A program made the position numbers and the translations under genes. The notes beneath the pieces are model-generated. The model searched no databases, was not told where the DNA came from, and was given only the letters and a program-made list of their open reading frames with translations. From NCBI GenBank assembly GCA_964601085.1, contig CAZRLN010000036.1, forward strand, positions 1 through 28,036: a stretch of DNA of 28,036 nucleotides, written 5' to 3'. Shown piece after piece: positions 1 to 8,888 of the stretch. Positions within the stretch are counted from its first letter, which is position 1. The number at the start of each line of letters is the position of its first letter. The stretch comes from UBA1444 sp964601085. Its GTDB lineage: Bacteria; Bacillota; Negativicutes; UBA1444.

Positions 1-816
<816 letters not shown>

Positions 817-940
817 TAATTTATGAAAGAGCTGATTGCTCATTCAAACTTGGCTTACTTTTTTTGCCTGCTCTCGCAGGCTCCACGCTTTGCTTGGCTT
901 CTCTTTGTTCAGTTTTCAAGGAACCCCGTCTCTCGACGGC
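817..940 (-). other. rRNA operon 5' leader (pre-16S)
   Basis: This transcribed spacer lies between the rrn promoter and mature 16S. On the minus strand it contains TTGAAAACTGAAC near 910-922, a stretch common in Firmicute rRNA leaders and spacers. It also has a perfect 6-bp hairpin with a GAGA loop (866-881) followed by an A-run, and a short palindrome (811-825) spanning the presumed 16S 5' end. These would serve pre-rRNA folding, antitermination or processing. No gene is seen between 817 and 1205. Confidence 0.65.
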
Positions 941-946
941 TTGTAT

Positions 947-975
947 ATCTTAACATGCCCATTTGGCCTTGTCAA
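947..975 (-). promoter_or_regulatory. Consensus sigma-A promoter of the rRNA operon
   Basis: On the minus strand a perfect -35 TTGACA (970-975) is separated by exactly 17 bp from a -10 TAAGAT (947-952). The predicted start is near 940, about 125 nt upstream of 16S. The near-consensus elements and position fit an rrn promoter. A second upstream promoter (about 985-1030) was looked for but only weak elements were seen. Confidence 0.85.
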
Positions 976-1129
976 GCCGCCCAAAAAAACATCTTAGTAT
1001 TTGTACTAGCCCAATAAATTCGGGCTTTTTCACGATATTTCCGCCTCGGATTGCTCACTTACCGGCAAAAAAATTTAGGTTACAATCTGTCCGTACTCAC
1101 CAAATTTGTATGCGCAAAGATGTCGCGAT

Positions 1130-1157
1130 AAGAAAAGGACCAGGCCAAGCCTGATCC
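1130..1157 (-). terminator. Intrinsic terminator after lysS
   Basis: On the minus strand GGATCAGGC (1149-1157) pairs with GCCTGGTCC (1137-1145), giving 9 bp with one G-U around a TTG loop. TTTTCTT follows (1130-1136). It lies about 50 nt after the lysS stop, so it separates greA-lysS transcription from the rRNA operon. Confidence 0.8.
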
Positions 1158-1205
1158 CCAAAGTATACCGACCCCGCCTTATGAGTTCAATGCAACACCA
1201 GAAAT

Positions 1206-2714
1206 TCAGACTTCAGACGCCTCTTTCTGGCGCATGTGCGGGAAAAGGATGACATCCCGGATCGAATAGCTGTCCGTCAGGAACATGGCCAGACGGTCAA
1301 TCCCGATTCCCAGTCCGCCGGTGGGCGGCATTCCGTATTCGAGTGCCGTCACAAAGTCCTCATCCATCATATGGGCTTCGGAATCACCGGATTCCCGCTG
1401 CGCCACCTGCTCCAGGAACCGTTGCTTTTGATCCATCGGATCGTTCAGCTCGGAAAAACCGTTGGCAATCTCCCGACTGAAGATAAAGGCTTCAAACCGA
1501 TCGGTGTATTCCGGATCATTCTGGCAGCGTTTGGCCAACGGCGAGATTTCCGTGGGATAGCGGACAATAAACGTTGGTTGCACCAAATGTTCTTCGACTT
1601 TTTCTTCAAAAACGTCATTCAAAATGCCGCCGACACCGTGGGCCGGCTCATAGTGAACCCCAAGGGAATCCGCCGCCTTGCGAGCTTCCTCGACAGTGCG
1701 AATGGCGGAAAAGTCGACGCCGGAATATTGTTTCACCGCCTCCACCATGGTAATGCGCGGCCATGGCGGTGTGAGGTCGATTTCCTTCCCCTGATAGATG
1801 ATCTTGGTCGTACCCAAAACTTCCTCGGCAACTGCGGCAATGACCTCTTCCGTCAAGGTCATGACCGTATTGTAATCGCCGAAAGCCTGATATAGTTCCA
1901 ACAGAGTAAATTCAGGATTATGCTTGATGTCAATGCCTTCATTGCGGAAGACACGGTTCAGCTCATATATCTTTTCAAATCCACCGACAATCAGGCGTTT
2001 CAAATACAACTCCGGCGCAATTCGCATATACAGCTTCATGTCCAGGGCGTTGTGATGCGTGATAAACGGGCGCGCCGCCGCACCGCCCGGAATGGGATGC
2101 ATCATTGGCGTTTCCACTTCGAGAAAGCCGCGGGAATCCAAGGTCCGGCGCAGCGCCTGAATCATCCGGCTCCGAACCAGGAATGCCCGTTTCACTTCCG
2201 GATTAACAATGAGATCCAGATAACGTTGCCGGTAACGGATTTCAACGTCTTTCAGACCATGCCACTTTTCCGGCATGGGACGTAAAGCTTTCGTCAAGAA
2301 CTCCACCGCTGTGGCTTTAACGCTGATTTCACCGGTACGGGTACGGAAAACTTCCCCTTCAACGCCCACAATATCGCCCAAGTCGAATTGATGAACGACG
2401 TCATAGGTTTCATCACCCAATACATCCTGACGCAGATACAATTGAATCTGCCCGGTTATATCACGCAGATTGGCGAAGCCGGCTTTGCCGTGGCCTCGAA
2501 TCGCCATCAACCGACCTGCCACGCGAACTTTTTTTCCTTCAAACTGTTCGAAATTATCCAAGATCTCTTGAGCATGGTGCGAAGCTTCATAATGACGGCC
2601 AAACGGCTCGATTCCCTTGTCGACGATCGCCGTCAATTTATCGCGGCGAGCTTGCATCAGTTCATTCAGTTCTTCGTCCGTCTGTCCCGCCGCCGAATTT
2701 ATGATTTCAGTCAT
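1206..2714 (-). CDS. lysS: Lysine--tRNA ligase, class II
   Basis: It charges tRNA-Lys with lysine in the cytoplasm using ATP. The 502-residue protein matches the usual bacterial LysS length (about 500). An OB-fold anticodon-binding domain lies roughly at residues 60-150. It is followed by the class II core: motif 1 around FLEVETPMM, motif 2 around YELNRVFRNEG with the substrate loop NPEFTLLE, and the C-terminal motif 3 GGLGIGIDRLAM. The ATG is preceded by AGAGGGG about 7 nt upstream. It starts 17 nt after greA, so the two form one operon under the promoter at 3364-3392. It is followed by an intrinsic terminator and then the rRNA operon. No T-box leader was seen. Confidence 0.98.
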   Translation of the reverse strand: MTEIINSAAGQTDEELNELMQARRDKLTAIVDKGIEPFGRHYEASHHAQEILDNFEQFEGKKVRVAGRLMAIRGHGKAGFANLRDITGQIQLYLRQDVLGDETYDVVHQFDLGDIVGVEGEVFRTRTGEISVKATAVEFLTKALRPMPEKWHGLKDVEIRYRQRYLDLIVNPEVKRAFLVRSRMIQALRRTLDSRGFLEVETPMMHPIPGGAAARPFITHHNALDMKLYMRIAPELYLKRLIVGGFEKIYELNRVFRNEGIDIKHNPEFTLLELYQAFGDYNTVMTLTEEVIAAVAEEVLGTTKIIYQGKEIDLTPPWPRITMVEAVKQYSGVDFSAIRTVEEARKAADSLGVHYEPAHGVGGILNDVFEEKVEEHLVQPTFIVRYPTEISPLAKRCQNDPEYTDRFEAFIFSREIANGFSELNDPMDQKQRFLEQVAQRESGDSEAHMMDEDFVTALEYGMPPTGGLGIGIDRLAMFLTDSYSIRDVILFPHMRQKEASEV

Positions 2715-2731
2715 GACCGACCCCTCTTACT

Positions 2732-3235
2732 TCAGTTCATTTCAATATTGACAACTTTAAATTTCATTCGGCCCGCCGGCGCCACAACTTCCACGATCTG
2801 GCCGACTTTTTGTCCCAAAACGGCGCTGCCAACAGGCGATTCGTTGGAAATTCTCGCTTCGCTCGGATCCGCCTCCGCCGAACCGACGATGGTGTAAACC
2901 ATTTCGCGCCCGTTATGGGCTGCCTTTCCTCTGCCTTCCTTAACCTCTTTGAGCGTAACCGTGCAACCCAAGCCCACCGTTTCCGTGTTGGTTTCGCAGC
3001 TTTCAATCAGCTTGGCGCTCCTCAGCATCTTCTCCAAGGTTTGCAACTCGCCTTCAATAAAAGCCTGCTCATTTTTTGCGTCTTCATATTCGGCGTTTTC
3101 GCTGATGTCCCCGAACTCAATGGCCTGTTTGATTCTTTCGGCAACCTCCTGGCGGCGAACAGACTTCAAATGTTCCAATTTCTGTTCGAGCTTCTTTAAC
3201 CCGTCTGTTGTCAGGATCGTTTCTTTTTCAGCCAT
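2732..3235 (-). CDS. greA: Transcription elongation factor GreA
   Basis: It rescues backtracked RNA polymerase by stimulating cleavage of the extruded transcript. The protein has 167 residues. An N-terminal antiparallel coiled coil (about 1-80) carries the acidic tip GDISENAEYEDA, with Asp43 and Glu46 as the residues that enter the polymerase channel. A C-terminal FKBP-like domain follows (about 85-165, ending in SPVGSAVLG and related strands). The ATG at 3235 was chosen over an in-frame start 7 codons upstream because AAAGGAG sits 8 nt before it and the GreA family begins at this point. It is the first gene of a greA-lysS operon whose leader contains a hairpin with a U-tract. Confidence 0.97.
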   Translation of the reverse strand: MAEKETILTTDGLKKLEQKLEHLKSVRRQEVAERIKQAIEFGDISENAEYEDAKNEQAFIEGELQTLEKMLRSAKLIESCETNTETVGLGCTVTLKEVKEGRGKAAHNGREMVYTIVGSAEADPSEARISNESPVGSAVLGQKVGQIVEVVAPAGRMKFKVVNIEMN

Positions 3236-3311
3236 CGTGTAGTCTCCTTTACGCATATGTCTGAATTCTTCCGGCTGGATGCCACCTGGCCTTTTCGGCG
3301 CTCAGGTAAAG

Positions 3312-3338
3312 AAAAAATGTCAAGTATTACACTTGACA
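3312..3338 (-). terminator. Terminator-like hairpin in the greA leader (possible attenuator)
   Basis: On the minus strand TGTCAAGT (3331-3338 reads as its partner) and ACTTGACA form an 8-bp perfect stem around a 5-nt loop, immediately followed by six U residues. It lies about 20-45 nt after the predicted greA transcription start and 76 nt before the ATG. Just upstream is a tandem 10-bp repeat AAAAGTACTG x2, which can form its own AGTACT-GAAA-AGTACT hairpin or compete for the terminator arm. The same 21-bp dyad could instead be a repressor operator; sequence alone does not decide. Confidence 0.55.
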
Positions 3339-3363
3339 GTACTTTTCAGTACTTTTCCCCACA

Positions 3364-3392
3364 ATTATAGGCACATTCTAACGGTTTGTCAA
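3364..3392 (-). promoter_or_regulatory. Perfect consensus promoter for greA-lysS
   Basis: The minus strand reads TTGACA (3387-3392), 17 bp, TATAAT (3364-3369), a full consensus match in both boxes with optimal spacing. It begins only 5 bp after the stop of the upstream gene at 3398. It makes greA-lysS an independent transcription unit with a start near 3357. Confidence 0.9.
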
Positions 3393-3397
3393 TTTGC

Positions 3398-3901
3398 TCA
3401 TTCCGCCGATCCATCCTGGAAAAACCTGTAGAGTTCATCCGGGCTGACAAGGCGCGGTTCCCGACCCGCAAAAAAATCCGGCGCCGCAATACGCCATAAC
3501 TTCACGATCAATTCGGAACAAACCATGGTTTCTTCCGTTTTCGCCGGAAGCTGAGCCAAGGCCCAATCGCCGACTTTCCAGCCAAAGAATTCTTTTAGTC
3601 CGATCGCCGCGCAGGTCCGGTAACCGTACGCTATAGTCTCTTCAGCCCATCGGCGCGATAACGCCAACATTTCGTCATACGCCGCCGACGGAATGGTCCG
3701 GGATATTTCCATTCGTATCGGCCAGGAATCATACTTATGCCCTGGTTGAAGGATTAGGCCTCGCCTGACCAATGCCTCTACCAGAAGATTTTCCTTTTCA
3801 AAGCGCAGAGCGACGTGCGACCAGCGGGACCGGGTAACTGTGGTTACCATGGAATCGAGCCAAGTGGAACCAGTCACAAAAATTAAGGTGACAGCTTTCA
3901 C
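3398..3901 (-). CDS. Permuted NlpC/P60 (YiiX/YaeF-like) papain-fold protein
   Basis: A 167-residue protein with the layout of the circularly permuted NlpC/P60 superfamily, in which the catalytic His precedes the Cys. His29 is in RWSHVALRF, an acidic residue (Glu42) in VEAL, and Cys128 in MVCSELIVKLW. Members are putative cysteine peptidases, amidases or acyltransferases. No signal peptide is evident, though residues 1-10 are hydrophobic. The start is taken as GTG at 3901: it forms a GTGA overlap with the stop of the upstream gene and has GGAG about 8 nt upstream. An in-frame ATG at 3943 would overlap the neighbour by 46 nt. It is coupled to an uncharacterised HxxEH protein, suggesting a shared function. 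The fold is fairly sure; the substrate is unknown. Confidence 0.72.
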   Translation of the reverse strand: MKAVTLIFVTGSTWLDSMVTTVTRSRWSHVALRFEKENLLVEALVRRGLILQPGHKYDSWPIRMEISRTIPSAAYDEMLALSRRWAEETIAYGYRTCAAIGLKEFFGWKVGDWALAQLPAKTEETMVCSELIVKLWRIAAPDFFAGREPRLVSPDELYRFFQDGSAE

Positions 3902-4857
3902 CGCCAAGGCTCCAAAGGAAACCGCGCCAAAATTCTTTTGCACAAATCCATACTCAGCGGCGAATCATCATGTCGCATGCCTTTTTTAAGTCCCTGCAAC
4001 GCCCGCACTCCCGGCTCTGTCGTCAGGCCCAAATCAGACGTCAGTCGTGACATAACCGTTCGGCGGGCCTGATTCCATGCATCTTGCCAGTTTCGTTCCC
4101 CTCTGCTTTGTTCCGTCATTTCCTGAAACATATAAAAGTGCGCCATATTTGTCATCGGATTTCCACAGGCGCCGGCTTGCGTATTTCCCAAAATTTCCGG
4201 CAACGCATACTGCATACTCTTTTCCACCGACCAGGTCAACTCCTGCGTTTCATCCCGCATGGCTTCCTGCAGGGTTCGGGCGGTGCAGAGGCCATAGGTC
4301 CGCAGGGAACGAAGCATCGCGTGTTCAACGGTATGAGCGGCCTCCATGCCGACCAACCCTCTCAAGTTCGCCGTCATGCTAACGGCGGAATTGTCTTCAA
4401 CATCATGGCCGTATAGCGTGACCGGAATATCATCCAGGCTTCGGAATTCCGTGAATCCGCCTTGCGGAATCCAACCGGCGCCAGACACAACCGGATATTC
4501 ACCTCGCCGCTGCCGAAAATCCATCCTTTCCAATCCATCCACCATTACCGCCCCCTGCGCCGCACGCATGGCATCCCATCTTGCATGCGTATTGCCTTCG
4601 AGAACGATCGTCAGAAAAGAAATCGGATCATTTCCCGGCATCTCGATCAGTTGTCGGCGCATATCCACTATTTTTGCCAAAACACCGATCCGGTACAACG
4701 AGCCCGAAACGGGAATGAACGGGCAAACAAACACCTGTTCCCCCATTTCGGCCGGCAGTGCCTGCTCCGCCGCTCCGGCAAGAAAACCTCCCAGCGCGCG
4801 GCCGCCGCCAGGGCGGGGCAATATTCCGTTCATGACCGGAATCAGGAATATGGACAT
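3898..4857 (-). CDS. Uncharacterised 319-residue protein with HxxEH motif
   Basis: I do not recognise a named family. It is soluble, with no clear signal peptide or membrane span. The most striking feature is EAAHTVEHAMLRSL around residues 172-185: His175-x-x-Glu178-His179. HxxEH is an inverted-zincin metal-binding arrangement, and LuxS carries a similar HTLEH. His240 and several cysteines (for example Cys191, Cys231) could be further ligands. The C-terminal third is helical and rich in charged residues. The ATG overlaps the dusB 3' end by 16 nt and has GGAAGGA about 8 nt upstream. The stop overlaps the next gene as GTGA, so it is in a tight operon with dusB and the permuted NlpC/P60-like gene. 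Metal binding is an inference from one motif. Confidence 0.6.
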   Translation of the reverse strand: MSIFLIPVMNGILPRPGGGRALGGFLAGAAEQALPAEMGEQVFVCPFIPVSGSLYRIGVLAKIVDMRRQLIEMPGNDPISFLTIVLEGNTHARWDAMRAAQGAVMVDGLERMDFRQRRGEYPVVSGAGWIPQGGFTEFRSLDDIPVTLYGHDVEDNSAVSMTANLRGLVGMEAAHTVEHAMLRSLRTYGLCTARTLQEAMRDETQELTWSVEKSMQYALPEILGNTQAGACGNPMTNMAHFYMFQEMTEQSRGERNWQDAWNQARRTVMSRLTSDLGLTTEPGVRALQGLKKGMRHDDSPLSMDLCKRILARFPLEPWR

Positions 4858-5825
4858 AAAGAATCTTCCTTCCCATACTCGTCGAGAATCTGTCGGAAAT
4901 CATCCCTTTTCAACGCCTGATTAAAGCGAGTGCGCAATTCGGCCGACCTGGGAAACCCCTTCACATAACATACCGCATGACGGCGCATTTCCCGAATCGC
5001 AATATGTTCACCCTTCAGTTCCATCAACATATCCAAGTGCCGCAGCATCGTTGTTTCCCGTTCCGAAAACGATGGCGGGGGCGGAATTTTTTTCTCCTTC
5101 AGGTAGCTGGCGATCTGCCGGAAAATCCAGACGTTCCCGCAAGCCGCCCGACCGACCATGACACCATCGCACCCGGTTTCGGTCAACAACCGTTCCGCAT
5201 CGTGCACCGTCCGGACATCGCCATTACCAATTACAGGTATGTTGACGGCTCTCTTGACCTGCCGGATAATCTCCCAATCCGCGTTTCCGCCATAAAATTG
5301 TTCGCGGGTCCGTCCATGAACGGCAATTGCGCTGACCCCAGCCTGTTCCGCCCGTTTGGCGATTTCGACGGCGTTAATGGAGTGTCCGTCCCAGCCGGCC
5401 CGAATTTTCACGGTAACGGGAACATCGACCGCCGCGACCATTGCTTGGAGAATTCTTTCCGCCAGTTCCGGGAAACGCAACAGGGCTGATCCTTCCCCAT
5501 TCCGGACAATTTTATGGGTAGGACAGCCCATATTAAAATCAATGATATCCGCACCGTTCGCCGCAACCCGGCGGGCCGCCTCCGCCAATTCGTCCGGAAC
5601 CGAGCCAAACAGCTGTATGGCCGTAGGCCGTTCGCGAGGGTCGATTCGAATCAATTCTTTGGTGCGACAATTTTCATATAACAGTCCCTTGGCGCTTACC
5701 ATTTCCGAAACAACCAGACCGCAACCCATTTCCTTCGCCAACAGCCGGAACGCCAGGTCCGTCACACCAGCCATCGGGGCCAGCACCGACGGGCTCTCGA
5801 TTTTGACTTTACCGATTGCGTTCAT
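4842..5825 (-). CDS. dusB: tRNA-dihydrouridine synthase (DusB-like)
   Basis: An FMN-dependent enzyme that reduces uridines in the tRNA D-loop region with NAD(P)H. The 327 residues show the family in order: APMAGVTD at 16-23 (FMN-binding strand 1), NMGCPTHKIV around 98-107 with catalytic Cys101, VHGRTREQFYGG in the barrel, then GNGDV and GVMVGR for flavin phosphate binding. A helical tRNA-binding domain forms the C-terminus. The ATG at 5825 overlaps the end of coaX by 17 nt. The nearest purine-rich site (GGAGGG) is about 14 nt away, so translational coupling to coaX is likely. dusB close to lysS is a conserved Firmicute arrangement. Confidence 0.96.
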   Translation of the reverse strand: MNAIGKVKIESPSVLAPMAGVTDLAFRLLAKEMGCGLVVSEMVSAKGLLYENCRTKELIRIDPRERPTAIQLFGSVPDELAEAARRVAANGADIIDFNMGCPTHKIVRNGEGSALLRFPELAERILQAMVAAVDVPVTVKIRAGWDGHSINAVEIAKRAEQAGVSAIAVHGRTREQFYGGNADWEIIRQVKRAVNIPVIGNGDVRTVHDAERLLTETGCDGVMVGRAACGNVWIFRQIASYLKEKKIPPPPSFSERETTMLRHLDMLMELKGEHIAIREMRRHAVCYVKGFPRSAELRTRFNQALKRDDFRQILDEYGKEDSLCPYS

Positions 5826-6573
5826 GAATGATTCGGAGACCCTCCAGTGTGATGAACGGTTCCACGACGTCGATCATTTTCGATTCTTGCGCAATAAGAT
5901 TGGCCAACCCGCCTGTCGCCACGACTTTGGCGTCGGCGCCCAGCTCCTCTTTCATCCGTCGGACGACTTCGTCCACTTGTCCGACAAAACCAAAAATGAT
6001 ACCGGCTTGCATGCTGGCAACCGTATTGCGGCAAATCGCAGACTTGGGCCGTACCAGTTCAATGCGCGGCAGCTTGGCCGCCCGCTGGAACAGGGCCTCT
6101 GTCGATATCCCGATCCCCGGTGCGATGGCTCCGCCCAGGTAATCGCCATTTTCCGCCACGGCGCAGAAGGTGGTGGCCGTCCCGAAGTCCACGAGAATCA
6201 GCGGGCCGCCATATTTATCATACGCGCCAACCGCATTGACAATCCGGTCGGCGCCGACTTCGCGGGGATTCTCATAGTGAATGCGGACGCCGGTTTTGGT
6301 GCCGGGACCGACAATCAACGGTTCTCCGCCAAAGTATCGGGTACACATCCTCTGCAGCGGCACGATCAGGGGCGGAACAACGGACGAAATAATCACGGCG
6401 TCAATCTGCTTCATGTCCACTTTCATGTGCTGAAACAGATTATAAATCAAAATGCCATATTCATCGGAGGTTCTTTGTCGATCCGTCGAAATCCGCCAAT
6501 GGCAGATCAATTCTTTTTCCCTGTATATTCCCAGAACAATATTGGTATTGCCTACATCCACAACCAGCAGCAA
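5809..6573 (-). CDS. coaX: Type III pantothenate kinase
   Basis: It phosphorylates pantothenate, the first step of coenzyme A synthesis, and is not inhibited by CoA. The 254 residues follow the ASKHA fold of CoaX: N-terminal phosphate loop VVDVGNTN with Asp6, GPGTKTG at 89-95, GADRIVNA from 107, and DFGTATTF at 129-136. The start is TTG, preceded by GGGAGG 8 nt upstream, and gives the canonical N-terminus. It sits 33 nt downstream of birA and overlaps dusB. With panC and panD upstream in the same run of genes it links pantothenate synthesis directly to its use. Confidence 0.96.
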   Translation of the reverse strand: MLLVVDVGNTNIVLGIYREKELICHWRISTDRQRTSDEYGILIYNLFQHMKVDMKQIDAVIISSVVPPLIVPLQRMCTRYFGGEPLIVGPGTKTGVRIHYENPREVGADRIVNAVGAYDKYGGPLILVDFGTATTFCAVAENGDYLGGAIAPGIGISTEALFQRAAKLPRIELVRPKSAICRNTVASMQAGIIFGFVGQVDEVVRRMKEELGADAKVVATGGLANLIAQESKMIDVVEPFITLEGLRIIHERNR

Positions 6574-6606
6574 TCCTTACGCCTCCCACATTTTTCGTTC
6601 GCAGCC

Positions 6607-7584
6607 TCACGCTGGCCGGATCGAAACATCACCGGCCAAAACCCGCTCCATGCCCCCCTCGGTCTCGACCAGCAACGCGCCGTCGCTGTCGATATTTACC
6701 GCCTTGCCCTGATACGATTTATCCGGGGCGATTACATTGACCATGCGCCCCAGCGTGATCGATTCCCGTCGCCAGGCCGCCAGAACCGCCTCAAAACCGG
6801 ACTCTTTCACTGCCAGATACAATTCTTCCAAACATTCCAGAACCCGGATCAGCAAGTCCAGCCGGGATACCGGCGCGCCCTTTTCCACCAGGATCGAAGT
6901 AGCGATTCCTTTGAGCTCCGGTGGAATTTCGTCGGCGGCAATATTCACATTGATTCCCGTGCCAATCACAATATGGTTGATCGCATCCATCTCGGCGCTC
7001 ATCTCCGTCAGGATTCCCACGAGTTTCCGCCCGTTGCACAGAATATCATTCGGCCATTTAATGCCGCAGGGAATTCCGGCGACCTCCCGAATGGCGCGAT
7101 TCAAAGCCACAGCCGCCATCAATGTGCACTTGGGAGCTTCCTGGGGCGGAAACGGCGGTCGCAAAACGACTGACAGCCAGATTCCTTTGGCGGTCGGTGA
7201 AAACCAACCGCGGGAAAGCCTGCCGCGGCCTCCTTGCTGTGTTTCCGTGATCACCAACGTCCCTTCCGGACAGCCGGCAACCGCACATTTTTTAGCTGCG
7301 TTGTTGGTTGAGTCAATTTCGGAGTAATAATGGATTTCACTGCCCAGAATGCGGGTTGTCAAGCGGGAACAGACTTCTTCCGGACGCAATAGATCCGGCA
7401 GCTGCCGCAATCGATGCCCCTGGCTTACCGTTGATTCGATGTCATAGCCGCTCTGCCGTAGTTTTTGAATCTGTTTGCTGACGGCCGTACGAGAAATGTT
7501 TAGTTGCCGGCCCAGTTCCTCCCCGGACACGAACTGTCCGGTGCGGCTGCGGAGCATATCAAGAATAGCGCTGCGATTCATCAT
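6607..7584 (-). CDS. birA: Bifunctional biotin ligase / biotin operon repressor
   Basis: It attaches biotin to carboxylase carrier proteins and, through its N-terminal domain, can repress biotin genes. About 325 residues. A winged helix-turn-helix spans about 5-60 (NISRTAVSKQIQKLRQSGYDI). It is followed by the catalytic core with SEIDSTN near 88-94, the biotinyl-AMP loop GRGRLSRGW at 119-127 and KWPNDI at 176-181. An SH3-like C-terminal domain follows. The start ATG at 7584, or the adjacent ATG at 7581, follows GGGAG; an upstream in-frame ATG at 7602 lacks a ribosome-binding site. It lies between panD (36 nt away) and coaX in the same operon. No complete BirA operator was found in the window, so any repressor targets are elsewhere. 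Confidence 0.95.
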   Translation of the reverse strand: MMNRSAILDMLRSRTGQFVSGEELGRQLNISRTAVSKQIQKLRQSGYDIESTVSQGHRLRQLPDLLRPEEVCSRLTTRILGSEIHYYSEIDSTNNAAKKCAVAGCPEGTLVITETQQGGRGRLSRGWFSPTAKGIWLSVVLRPPFPPQEAPKCTLMAAVALNRAIREVAGIPCGIKWPNDILCNGRKLVGILTEMSAEMDAINHIVIGTGINVNIAADEIPPELKGIATSILVEKGAPVSRLDLLIRVLECLEELYLAVKESGFEAVLAAWRRESITLGRMVNVIAPDKSYQGKAVNIDSDGALLVETEGGMERVLAGDVSIRPA

Positions 7585-7620
7585 TGATTCTCCCTGATTC
7601 ATTGTTACCCGATATTCTGA

Positions 7621-8007
7621 TTACTTCTTGATTTCCCCGTGCTTTTCCTCGTTTTTCAATTCAGAAATCTGATTGGCATCGTTCAGGAACGCTACGGTTG
7701 GTTTCCAATTCTTCGCTTCCTTTTCGTCCACCACGGCATAGGTAATGATGATCACCTTGTCACCGGGTTGCACCAATCGCGCGGCGGCGCCGTTCAGACA
7801 AATCACTCCGGAACCCCTGGGACCGGGAATCGCATAGGTTTCCAACCGTTCTCCATTATTGATGTCGACAACCTGAACTTTTTCATTGATGAAAATATCC
7901 GCCGCATCCATCAAGTCTTCGTCAATCGTTATGCTTCCGACATAATCCAGGCAAGCCTGCGTTACCGTAGCCCGGTGCAATTTTGATTTAAATACGGTAC
8001 GAAACAT
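7621..8007 (-). CDS. panD: Aspartate 1-decarboxylase, pyruvoyl-dependent
   Basis: It makes beta-alanine from L-aspartate for pantothenate synthesis. The 128-residue proenzyme cleaves itself between Gly24 and Ser25 (YVGSITID) to form the pyruvoyl cofactor at the new alpha-chain N-terminus. Lys9 and the RLVQPGDKVIIITYA segment near the C-terminus are family hallmarks. The ATG at 8007 follows GGGAGG about 9 nt upstream and gives the standard N-terminus MFRTVFKSKLHRATVT; an in-frame start 10 codons upstream lies inside panC and was rejected. Only 1 nt separates it from the panC stop, so panC-panD are co-translated partners supplying pantoate-beta-alanine ligase with substrate. Confidence 0.97.
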   Translation of the reverse strand: MFRTVFKSKLHRATVTQACLDYVGSITIDEDLMDAADIFINEKVQVVDINNGERLETYAIPGPRGSGVICLNGAAARLVQPGDKVIIITYAVVDEKEAKNWKPTVAFLNDANQISELKNEEKHGEIKK

Positions 8008-8008
8008 C

Positions 8009-8866
8009 TTAGTTTTCCTCCCAAAGTAGATTGTCAATCAGACGGGTCTTGCCAAACCGGACCGCCATGGCGATCAGCGCCGATCCTTCGATGCGCGGCA
8101 ACGCCTGCAGGGTTTTCGTATCAACGATCTCGACATAATCAATCACTGCCAGGGGTTCCTGCGACAGACAACCCTTCATCGCCGCCAGCAGGGTAGCAGC
8201 GTCCCGTTCTCCGGCCTGCAGCATGCTTTCCGCCAGTCGCAGTGAACGGGACAAAACCAACGCCGCCTGGCGCTCTGTCGGGTTCAAAAATTGATTTCGC
8301 GACGAAAGGGCCAGTCCGTCCGCTTCCCGAACAATCGGTACCGCCACGATTTTCACATTCATATTCAGATCAGCGACCATTTGCCGGATCACGGCAACCT
8401 GTTGGGCATCCTTCTGGCCAAAATACGCGACATCCGCTTCCGTAATGTTGAACAACTTCGTCACGACTGTAGCAACGCCGCGAAAATGACCGGGACGCGA
8501 CGCACCGCACAAGGGTTCGGTTATTTGCGCGACATCCACGAAAGTCAACGTTTTGCCATTGCCAGCCGGGTACATTTCATCGACCGCGGGAGCAAACAGA
8601 ACGTCAATCCCGGTTGTAGCCGCCATTTTACTGTCCCGTTGGAGATCACGCGGATAGACGCCGTAATCCTCGGTCGGTCCAAACTGCAGCGGGTTCACGA
8701 ACAAAGTGGCAATCACAAACCCTTGCTCGTTTTTCGCCTGCCGCATCAGCGTCAGATGTCCTTCATGCAGATATCCCATCGTGGGAACGACGCCAATGCT
8801 CTTGCCAAGGGCCCGGGCATCGTGAATTTTCCGTTTCAGCTCTTCAATATGGGTGATTACTTGCAT
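8009..8866 (-). CDS. panC: Pantothenate synthetase (pantoate--beta-alanine ligase)
   Basis: It condenses pantoate with beta-alanine using ATP to give pantothenate. The 285 residues carry the nucleotidyltransferase signature PTMGYLHEGH (28-37), LFVNPLQFGPTEDY (55-68), FGQKDAQQ, and a KMSKS-like LSSRNQFL. The start at 8866 follows AGAAGAGG; an in-frame ATG 10 codons upstream lies next to a terminator U-tract and has no ribosome-binding site. It is the first gene of panC-panD-birA-coaX and onwards. Its leader contains a promoter and a strong terminator directly before the gene, suggesting attenuation. panB is not in the window. Confidence 0.97.
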   Translation of the reverse strand: MQVITHIEELKRKIHDARALGKSIGVVPTMGYLHEGHLTLMRQAKNEQGFVIATLFVNPLQFGPTEDYGVYPRDLQRDSKMAATTGIDVLFAPAVDEMYPAGNGKTLTFVDVAQITEPLCGASRPGHFRGVATVVTKLFNITEADVAYFGQKDAQQVAVIRQMVADLNMNVKIVAVPIVREADGLALSSRNQFLNPTERQAALVLSRSLRLAESMLQAGERDAATLLAAMKGCLSQEPLAVIDYVEIVDTKTLQALPRIEGSALIAMAVRFGKTRLIDNLLWEEN

Positions 8867-8888
8867 GCATACACCTCTTCTTTCAGCC

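Noticed and set aside
1008..1030. AGCCC ... GGGCT inverted repeat followed by T's on the plus strand
   Set aside because: It would be a terminator for plus-strand transcription, but no plus-strand gene ends here. The stem is only 5 bp and it lies upstream of the rrn promoter.
5356..7173. A 605-codon open frame on the plus strand
   Set aside because: It is antisense to dusB, coaX and birA, all of which have full family motifs and ribosome-binding sites. Its translation is low-quality and His/Arg/Pro-rich, as expected from a shadow frame in GC-rich coding DNA.
7585..7620. GGGTAACAAT resembling half of a BirA operator near the birA start
   Set aside because: Only one degenerate half-site is present; the second half at the required spacing is missing.
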